5,290 nucleotides of DNA from CAZAFL01 sp964484465 (GTDB taxonomy: Bacteria > Bacteroidota > Ignavibacteria > UBA10030 > SZUA-254), in the NCBI GenBank assembly GCA_964484465.1, contig CAZAFL010000063.1, positions 1 through 5,290 of the forward strand, read 5' to 3'. A program made the position numbers and the translations under genes. Positions 1-4,763 of this stretch are shown here, one piece after another. A model generated the notes under the pieces. It was not told the DNA's origin. It did not search any database and saw only the letters and a program-made list of their open reading frames with translations. Position 1 is the stretch's first letter. Every line of letters starts with the position of its first letter.

Positions 1-62
1 AGTACAATCCGAATGGCAAACTGTTATAGCGAAATACTTGTTGGGAGGTTCATCCGGTGACG

Positions 63-198
63 TCACAACGTGGCGCGGGGTAAACCCCTTGTTGCGCTCG
101 TTCGCTTCGCGAACGTCGCACAACTGCAGGAAGCACGGCAATGCTCGCTTATGCCTTACGGCAAGCTCGCTCTGCGTGCTTCCCGCGCCACGTTATGC
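63..198 (-). repeat. attC-like recombination site 1 (3' end of cassette 1)
   Basis: A long imperfect palindrome lies 33 bases downstream of the stop of the 351-residue gene. The outer arms 67-79 and 182-194 (AACGTGGCGCGGG and its complement) pair perfectly over 13 bases. Read on the minus strand, the first core is GCATAAC (192-198) and the far core is GTTGTGA (63-69). The interior holds further hairpins: 77-88 (GGGG/CCCC), 100-114 (GTTCGC/GCGAAC) and 129-137 with 175-183 (GGAAGCACG/CGTGCTTCC). Inverted cores around a long self-folding spacer, placed directly after a gene, match the known layout of integron attC sites. Against a textbook site, the core differs from GTTRRRY at one position and the stem has no clear unpaired spacer or extrahelical base. 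A plain hairpin repeat is the alternative. Confidence 0.6.
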
Positions 199-230
199 GC
201 AGGCACAAATTGAAACGTGTCATAAAACTA

Positions 231-1286
231 TTAGCCATTGTTCTCTTCTTGTGAAAGCAATAATCGTAGTCGTCGTTTAAACCGATACTCGCGATACCGG
301 AGAGAGAGTAACGCACCAGGAAGCAGAATGTAAACTACGAAAAGTAAAGTAAGCTCGAACTTGGCTTCACTTGTATCAACTGTAGTAGACGGATGATCTT
401 TACACCTCGCAAAAAACTCGTCCAGAGAAAGAGTAACGTCGTACGAGTCATCAAGAGATTTCAGTCTTACTTCCTTCTCTCGAAGAGATTTTATCATCAC
501 AGGGATTACATGAGTCGAATCACTCAGGAAGGAATAGACAAAAATACTAGGCGCCGCTTTGAAATAATACATGGAAGAGATTGCGATGCAGGCTATCAAG
601 CCAACTATCGGAATGATCGCAAACAATTTCATTCGTTTTTTCACTCGTTCATCTTCCTTAAGTTCAACTGTATTGATCTGTCGCGTGTCTTCGATCCGGT
701 GTGAAAACTTGAGTGCATGGTCAAGGCGTTGTTCAATGGTTGAATTCTTTGAATGGGAATGCGTGCTTAATGCCATTCTTATTTGCTCAGTAAACGAGGG
801 CTTTTTTGTTTCGTTTGTTTTCCGAGAACCATCATCAACCGGCACCTCCGCCAACACTTGAAATTGGACGAACTCCTTGCATCTCAGCAAACCGTTCGTA
901 ACCAATAGTGTTTGCTCGTCAATGATTTGAATGGATGCTTTAACATCCTTTGAGGTTGAAATCACTTTGGCTGTAAGCCATTTAAACCCTTCGGGCATGG
1001 AAATGCGAATTGGTGTTTCGACCATCGTGGGAGTTACGTCTTTCTTACCAGTGTTTACGAGTGCTCCCTTAACCAAGACCAGATTAGGGCGAACTGGCTT
1101 GTCCTTGTAAAGCACAGCAAGTTCGGGCAAGTTTTTTACGATTGAGTCAAACAGGGCGATGGATTGTTCTCTGACATATGTTAGTCGACCGGGATATCTA
1201 TGTTTGATGACAAGGTAAACCCCCCAAGCGCCAAAAATGCAGGAGACGGTTATACCGAGAATTCCAAGAAGGGTAGATGTTTCCAT
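231..1286 (-). CDS. Uncharacterised three-helix membrane protein with beta-rich middle domain
   Basis: This 351-residue protein is not one I can name. A hydrophobic helix at about residues 5-27 is followed by basic residues (KHR), which suggests a membrane anchor rather than a cleaved signal. Residues 34-150 look like a beta-rich soluble domain. Its VNTG...PTMVETPIRISMPEG stretch resembles a pattern I recall from uncharacterised membrane proteins (a strand ending in N-x-G, then a D/E-x-PI/L-x-I strand). That resemblance is from memory, not a search. Residues 155-220 are polar and charged and probably helical. A second helix spans about 221-242 and a third about 310-328, and the tail is very basic (RYREYRFKRRLR). 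The start is supported by GAGG seven bases upstream (1294-1297). It is the only gene of putative cassette 1. A sensor or envelope-stress role is conceivable, but nothing in the sequence proves it. Confidence 0.85.
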   Translation of the reverse strand: METSTLLGILGITVSCIFGAWGVYLVIKHRYPGRLTYVREQSIALFDSIVKNLPELAVLYKDKPVRPNLVLVKGALVNTGKKDVTPTMVETPIRISMPEGFKWLTAKVISTSKDVKASIQIIDEQTLLVTNGLLRCKEFVQFQVLAEVPVDDGSRKTNETKKPSFTEQIRMALSTHSHSKNSTIEQRLDHALKFSHRIEDTRQINTVELKEDERVKKRMKLFAIIPIVGLIACIAISSMYYFKAAPSIFVYSFLSDSTHVIPVMIKSLREKEVRLKSLDDSYDVTLSLDEFFARCKDHPSTTVDTSEAKFELTLLFVVYILLPGALLSLRYREYRFKRRLRLLLSQEENNG

Positions 1287-1293
1287 TCATTTA

Positions 1294-1297
1294 CCTC
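1294..1297 (-). promoter_or_regulatory. Ribosome binding site of the 351-residue gene
   Basis: GAGG on the minus strand, followed by seven bases and then ATG at 1286. The downstream leader AGGTAAAT is also found before the 115-residue gene (about 1831-1838), so the two cassette genes share a similar short leader. Confidence 0.6.
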
Positions 1298-1336
1298 GTG
1301 ATTCAGAGTTGAGTTTGTAAAGCAATTTGTGCTTGC

Positions 1337-1463
1337 GCATAACGTCTGGCAAAACAACGCAACAATTTTGCGAATTTATCATTGTCATTCAAGTGAGCGA
1401 AATTGTTGAGTGAGGCTTTTTCTCACGAAGACGTTCCCAACGTCGTTGTTTTGCCTGTTATGC
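1337..1463 (-). repeat. attC-like recombination site 2 (3' end of cassette 2)
   Basis: The outer cores GCATAAC (1337-1343) and GTTATGC (1457-1463) are exact complements. Inside them the arms GGCAAAACAACG (1348-1359) and CGTTGTTTTGCC (1444-1455) pair perfectly over 12 bases. The spacers between core and arm are unequal, four bases on one side and one on the other, which resembles the unpaired central spacer of attC sites. The interior contains the small hairpin GACGTT-CCC-AACGTC (1430-1444) and a GTGAG/CTCAC pair. On the minus strand the site begins 18 bases after the stop of the 115-residue gene and ends 50 bases before the start of the next gene. At 127 bases it falls in the range of the longer known attC sites. 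The core differs from GTTRRRY at its fifth position. Confidence 0.65.
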
Positions 1464-1867
1464 GCTGTTGTTTTGCGAATGTCAAGAACCGTAACTATTC
1501 ATTCTGTAGCTGAGGCTAATCAAAACTAATAACATTAATATGATTAGAGTAGAGATTAGCCACCGACCTTTGAGATATAACCGAATTATCGGGATCCATT
1601 TTAGAGCATTCATACACGTTAAGAGTGTAATTACCACAGGTCCGTGCCAACTTGACATTGAGGGTGCACCTAAAAAATGATGTGGATCCAAAATTATCAT
1701 TGCAGGAAGAAGATATAAAATGTCGGCATACCAATTGGATCGTGTTTCGTTGTAAACCATGAACATACATATGCAAACAATTACTGTTTCTATTAATAAA
1801 CTCAAAAATAATATTTTCTTTAGCTGCATAATTTACCTGAAGCGATCAGCAAACCAACTGCGCATAA
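1343..1867 (-). mobile_element. Putative gene cassette 2 (115-residue membrane protein plus attC-like 2)
   Basis: This 525-base unit is bounded by the G|TT points at 1868/1867 and 1343/1342 on the minus strand. It contains one ORF and one attC-like site and almost nothing else. Its leading GTTATGCGC is the exact 9-base complement of GCGCATAAC at the start of its own attC-like site, so the closed circle would restore a perfect core pair. Its small size and single small membrane-protein gene of no known family are usual for cassettes. The unit has the same orientation as cassette 1 and lies directly upstream of it. Confidence 0.5.
1482..1829 (-). CDS. Small uncharacterised protein with about four membrane helices
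   Basis: This 115-residue, strongly hydrophobic protein belongs to no family I recognise. Likely membrane helices lie at about residues 5-26, 33-48, 62-86 and 89-107. A loop at about 48-61 contains DPHHF and SSWHG; its two adjacent histidines and the aspartate could bind a metal, but this is speculation. The basic residues KK near the start, RLYLKGR before the last helix and YR after it suggest that N-terminus and C-terminus face the cytoplasm. The start codon has a weak AGG six bases upstream (1836-1838). The gene begins 33 bases inside the cassette edge and stops 18 bases before attC-like 2, so the cassette context supports it being a real gene. Other reading frames across this stretch give less membrane-like products and are taken as shadows. 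Confidence 0.65.
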   Translation of the reverse strand: MQLKKILFLSLLIETVIVCICMFMVYNETRSNWYADILYLLPAMIILDPHHFLGAPSMSSWHGPVVITLLTCMNALKWIPIIRLYLKGRWLISTLIILMLLVLISLSYRMNSYGS

Positions 1868-1880
1868 CGTGGCGCGCAAG
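1858..1880 (-). repeat. Half attC-like site at the upstream edge of cassette 2
   Basis: On the minus strand this reads as an arm rich in GCGC, then CCAC, then the core GTTATGC (1862-1868). Its 19 bases at 1858-1876 (CTGCGCATAACGTGGCGCG) are an exact inverted copy of 184-202 in attC-like 1. A matching left arm should lie between here and the stop of the propeller gene at 1950, but none is present; only a weak AAGTT/AACTT pairing can be drawn. The site may be the surviving right half of a degenerate attC belonging to the propeller gene, or the junction where an array begins. Confidence 0.5.
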
Positions 1881-1949
1881 TTCACAAGCAAATCCTCACC
1901 GCAACTTTTGTTGTAATCGGAAAGGTTTTTCAAGAACAAACAAGCGATC

Positions 1950-2762
1950 TTACTTGATCAACATCATTTTTTTGATGCCATAATACTTTCCTGCTGCAAG
2001 CTTGTAGAAATAAACCCCGCTAGGGAGTTTCGCTGCATCGAATGATATATGATATTTGCCAGGAATCTGTTCCTCATCCACTAAGCGCCGAACCTCCTGC
2101 CCGAGTATATTGAAAATAGAGAGTTTCACTTTTGATAGCGTTGGTACATCATAATTGATTGTTGTAGAAGGATTAAATGGATTGGGGTAATTTTGGCCCA
2201 GCGAGAAGTTCTTTGGCCTACCGCCTCCAGCAGTTTCGTGCACGGAAGTGATCATCTCCGATAAGGGGCGCCGCCATACTCCATCCTGGAACGGTGCTGC
2301 AAAAATATTCGAACCGGATATTGCAAGATCATTCACAAGATTGGTCGTCAAGCCGTCACTTACGTCTGTCCAGCTGGTGCCGTTATTAGTTGAAATGAAG
2401 ATCCCTTTACCCCCTTCAAAGACATTAGTGTCTGAAACAGCCAAAGCCTTGCCCGCCGTATCTGGCAGTCCGCTGTTGACAGCTGTCCAGGACGTACCTT
2501 CATCGGTTGAGCGGAACACTCCCGAATCTGTGACACAATAGAGATTTTTCCCCGATACGGCCATATCGAATACTGAGCGATTCAGTAAAGCAACACCCGT
2601 TGTCGACCAGGTTGCTCCGGTGTCGCGCGAAACACAAACTCCGTGTTTATTTGTCCCTGCTAATAGTGTAGTTTCTGAGACTGCGAGCGAATACACAACG
2701 GGGTACAAATTAGTGTGTGAGGTTGAACTCCAGCTTGTGCCATTGTTGGTAGAGAGATACAC
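1950..2762 (-). CDS. C-terminal part of frameshifted Asp-box propeller protein with T9SS sorting domain
   Basis: This is the distal piece of the gene that starts at 4017. Its true frame continues upstream of the apparent ATG to the homopolymer at 2784-2789, where it should join the N-terminal part. It carries four Asp-box motifs (STNNGTSW, SRDTGATW, STDEGTSW, STNNGTSW) and a degenerate fifth unit ending DGVWRRPL. About 86 residues of a type A T9SS C-terminal sorting domain follow. These begin NFSLGQNYPNPFNPSTTI, include the LGQEV strand and the LPSGVYFYKL segment, and end in KKMMLIK. In Bacteroidota this domain sends proteins across the outer membrane, usually to the cell surface or the medium. 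The apparent start codon has no clear ribosome binding site and falls in the middle of a repeat, so separate translation is unlikely. The stop TAA is at 1950-1952 and no strong terminator hairpin is visible after it. Confidence 0.85.
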   Translation of the reverse strand: MYLSTNNGTSWSSTSHTNLYPVVYSLAVSETTLLAGTNKHGVCVSRDTGATWSTTGVALLNRSVFDMAVSGKNLYCVTDSGVFRSTDEGTSWTAVNSGLPDTAGKALAVSDTNVFEGGKGIFISTNNGTSWTDVSDGLTTNLVNDLAISGSNIFAAPFQDGVWRRPLSEMITSVHETAGGGRPKNFSLGQNYPNPFNPSTTINYDVPTLSKVKLSIFNILGQEVRRLVDEEQIPGKYHISFDAAKLPSGVYFYKLAAGKYYGIKKMMLIK

Positions 2763-3850
2763 CCCATGAATCGCACTTCCAGCAAAAAATCAATGTACCT
2801 AAACTGGCAAAAGCATCAGCAGGACCCGGTATGCCTGCATTTGCAGGTGCCCAACTTTCGCCGTAGTTCGTGGAACGGAATGTTGACCCTGTTGCTCCGT
2901 CAAATAGAGTCGTGTCCGAAACGCCTAGATCAACGTTGAACAACGATGTTATACCACTACTCTTACTAGTCCAAGTCATCCCGCCATTGGTGGACAGATA
3001 GACTCCATTTCCCGAAGTCCCTGCATAAATTCTACTGCCGATGACGGCAAAGCGATGAACCGGTAGCCGCTTCAGACCTGTACTTGACTCAGCCCACGTC
3101 GTACCGTTATTGGTTGATAGAAAAACCCCAAATGTGCGACTCCCAGCTAGAAGATTTGAACCACAATTTGCTAATGCATAAATGATGGCGCTAGGGAGAC
3201 CCGAGTTCATTGCCGTCCAGCTCGTGCCGTTATCAGTAGAAATGAACGTACCACTTACACCACAGGCAAAAACGTTCTTTCCGGAAACCGCAAAACCATA
3301 AATCGGGGTACCCGGCATGCCGCTATCAGCATAGGTCCAACTAGCGCCGTCATCAGTTGAATGAAAAACACCAATGTCTGTACCCGCAAAGAGATCTGTC
3401 CCAAATACACCTATTGAATAGAAAAAGGAACTCGTTAAGCCGGTACCTGATGTATCCCAACTTTCACCATTGTTCGTTGACCGAAAAATACCCATATAAT
3501 CAGCCCCAGCGAAAAGTTTACCACCGGAGAATGTTATGCTATGAACGGAGGTATAGTAGGGAAAACCGTTATTTATAGATGCCCACGTGACACCATTGTT
3601 CGTTGAACGATACATTCCTCCATATTGAAGACCGGCATAGACAGATGTGTCTGAGACTGTAAGAACATTGACGGTGCTTCCTAATGAGTCCCCGCCTTCC
3701 TGAATCCAGCTTGTACCATTGTCAGTTGAGTGATAGACTCCAAAATCAGAGCCCACATATAGATTTATTCCAAAGCCTGCCATTGAATAATATGTCTGGG
3801 TTGGGATGGTTCCGCTGGTGGGGGCCCACGTCACACCACAGTCGGTAGAG
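2371..3850 (-). repeat. Tandem Asp-box coding repeats, 13 motif copies
   Basis: Each unit encodes one propeller blade with a motif of the form S-T-x-x-G-x-S/T-W. The motif DNA recurs 13 times between 2371 and 3850, at an average spacing of about 121 bases (roughly 40 codons). Nine copies lie before the frameshift and four after it. The most similar copies share runs such as the codons for STNNGT and NGTSW, which could allow slippage or recombination between blades. Confidence 0.8.
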
Positions 3851-4017
3851 AGATAGATACCGCTTTTGTTTAGGGAGAAGATATTCCCGCCCGAGAAAGC
3901 GAATGACTTAGTGTCGCCGCCATAGGGACCATTAGTCGGTACCCATTGGGCATTAACCCCGGTTACGGTTAACATCAAGATTGTCCAACTAAAAAAGAGA
4001 AGTTTTCTTGTCAGCAT
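2710..4017 (-). CDS. N-terminal part of frameshifted secreted Asp-box (BNR/Ycf48-like) propeller protein
   Basis: Residues 1-23 form a signal peptide: basic MLTRK, a hydrophobic core, and VNA before QW as the likely cleavage site. The rest is a run of units of about 40 residues, each with an Asp-box motif (first STDCGVTW, ninth STNYGESW), typical of beta-propellers in the BNR/sialidase-like and Ycf48-like superfamily. The catalytic residues of sialidases are not expected in such repeats and none was identified, so a binding or structural surface role is more likely than an enzyme. The frame is lost at about codon 409, at the six-base run 2784-2789, and the last residues (from CWKCDSWG) are out of frame. 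Removing one base yields GTLIFAGSAIHGVYLSTNNGT, the expected tenth unit, and a full protein of 688 residues. GGAG eight bases upstream supports the start. Confidence 0.9.
   Translation of the reverse strand: MLTRKLLFFSWTILMLTVTGVNAQWVPTNGPYGGDTKSFAFSGGNIFSLNKSGIYLSTDCGVTWAPTSGTIPTQTYYSMAGFGINLYVGSDFGVYHSTDNGTSWIQEGGDSLGSTVNVLTVSDTSVYAGLQYGGMYRSTNNGVTWASINNGFPYYTSVHSITFSGGKLFAGADYMGIFRSTNNGESWDTSGTGLTSSFFYSIGVFGTDLFAGTDIGVFHSTDDGASWTYADSGMPGTPIYGFAVSGKNVFACGVSGTFISTDNGTSWTAMNSGLPSAIIYALANCGSNLLAGSRTFGVFLSTNNGTTWAESSTGLKRLPVHRFAVIGSRIYAGTSGNGVYLSTNGGMTWTSKSSGITSLFNVDLGVSDTTLFDGATGSTFRSTNYGESWAPANAGIPGPADAFASLGTLIFCWKCDSWGVSLYQQWHKLEFNLTH
2784..2789 (-). other. Frameshift at a six-base homopolymer in the propeller gene
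   Basis: The plus strand has six A (six T on the coding strand). Five are needed to keep the repeat pattern LIFAGS...GVYLSTNNG in frame, as neighbouring blades show with LFAGAD, IYAGTS and similar. The cause could be a sequencing error, a recent mutation, or a slippage-prone on/off switch. Confidence 0.85.
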
Positions 4018-4025
4018 AAGACATA

Positions 4026-4029
4026 CTCC
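4026..4029 (-). promoter_or_regulatory. Ribosome binding site of the propeller gene
   Basis: GGAG on the minus strand, eight bases before ATG at 4017. This fixes the start just ahead of a well-formed signal peptide. I could not assign promoter boxes with confidence in the sequence upstream. Confidence 0.6.
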
Positions 4030-4424
4030 AACAAACTGATAAAATGGCAGTTAATTCATTGCTATGACCGAAACACTTACGAGTGAGTTTAATGTCCGTC
4101 ACGACTCCAGGCGCATGCTTTAAGTCATAAAATCCATATGGAGTTTCACATGAGAGATTTTGGAAACGAATGCGACCGCTGCCCTAATTTTCGTAAAGTC
4201 ATAACTCGCCAGGAAAGTTGAATAAAGTTAGGCTTTTCCAAATGAATTGTCAATTAGTGCTTTAGCTCATATGAGAGACTTATCGCAACGGTCTGAATTG
4301 GCAAATCAGAAGGTTATCTTGGCGCTTAGAATTTAGCTTTATTGACTTGAGCCGACCACGCTTGTGCTATTTGCTCTTTTCAGTCAAATATAAATAAGAA
4401 TGCAAGGCCTGCTAACAATAATGC

Positions 4425-4496
4425 TAACGCAGTGCAATCCGATGCGAGTGAACGACATTGTTGAGTGAGTACTGGCGATAGACACCTCCTGCGTCA
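4425..4496. repeat. Weak, degenerate attC-like palindrome
   Basis: TAACGCAG (4425-4432) pairs with CTGCGTCA (4489-4496) with one mismatch; an intact attC would read CTGCGTTA. Between them, 4446-4469 matches 1391-1414 inside attC-like 2 at 21 of 24 positions, in the same orientation (both contain ATTGTTGAGTGAG). The shared interior argues that this is a relative of the cassette sites rather than chance, but the stem is short. Confidence 0.35.
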
Positions 4497-4763
4497 TTTT
4501 GTTTGCATGTGATGAGCCGCAGATTGTCACCTAATTTCAGATACATCAAGCTATGGAGTGCTCCGTCGTGGAGTGCGCCTCAGATTCTTTGCTGGTACGG
4601 GATTGCCATGCTTTTTGTCTGCTTCATCACGCATGATCTCGGTGGTTTTACGCCGAATATGTTCGGGGACATCCTTGCTTGCAACTGTCATACCAACTCC
4701 GAGACGAAGTTGCTCATCCTCAAGATCACGAATATACTTGTTGACACGATACACCATATCTGA

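Larger units (their letters stand above)
69..1342 (-). mobile_element. Putative gene cassette 1 (351-residue membrane protein plus attC-like 1)
   Basis: The boundaries are set at the G|TT cleavage point of the two flanking cores on the minus strand, giving a unit of 1274 bases. The gene starts 51 bases inside the upstream core of attC-like 2 and stops 33 bases before attC-like 1, so it fills the unit as in typical cassettes. If the unit is closed into a circle, its leading GTTATGCGCA becomes the exact 10-base complement of TGCGCATAAC at the start of its own attC-like site. The core now found on the far side (GTTGTGA) pairs poorly. That is what cassette exchange predicts, because the last core bases belong to the next unit. 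No integrase is visible in the window. Confidence 0.5.
4018..4763. other. Stretch without an assignable gene
   Basis: Positions 4018-4400 are AT-rich leader DNA of the propeller gene, with a short imperfect direct repeat CAYATGAGAGAYTT at 4147-4160 and 4268-4281. Positions 4425-4496 hold a weak attC-like palindrome, listed separately. From 4503 to 4763 a plus-strand frame is open but gives an unconvincing protein (clusters such as CWYG, FVCF and ACNC). A minus-strand frame is open from 4982 to 4551 and gives a charged, soluble-looking sequence (for example NKYIRDLEDEQLRLG). That minus frame is aligned codon for codon against the receptor frame, so its coding-like look may be an echo. I do not assign a gene here, but a truncated minus-strand gene at 4551-4763 cannot be excluded. 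Confidence 0.5.

Noticed and set aside
1..30. AGTACAATCCGA at the window start resembling AGTGCAATCCGA at 4431-4442, and CTGTTATAGC at 21-30 resembling a cassette core
   Set aside because: The matches are too short, and the needed partner arms are outside the window or absent.
57..66. Perfect palindrome GTGACGTCAC
   Set aside because: Ten bases, single copy, no repeated partner; treated as chance next to the cassette edge.
38..280. Plus-strand ORF of 80 codons across attC-like 1
   Set aside because: It runs through the palindrome and into the end of the minus-strand membrane gene; the product has no protein-like character.
393..861. Two overlapping plus-strand ORFs opposite the 351-residue gene
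   Set aside because: They are antisense shadows of a convincing membrane protein gene, with unconvincing products and no visible ribosome binding sites.
1516..1983. A minus-strand alternative frame (1516-1776) and a plus-strand ORF (1759-1983)
   Set aside because: The first is an out-of-frame reading of the 115-residue gene. The second crosses the half attC-like site and the end of the propeller gene.
2248..3578. Plus-strand ORFs inside the propeller gene (2248-2541 and 3357-3578)
   Set aside because: They are opposite strongly patterned Asp-box repeats and are shadows.
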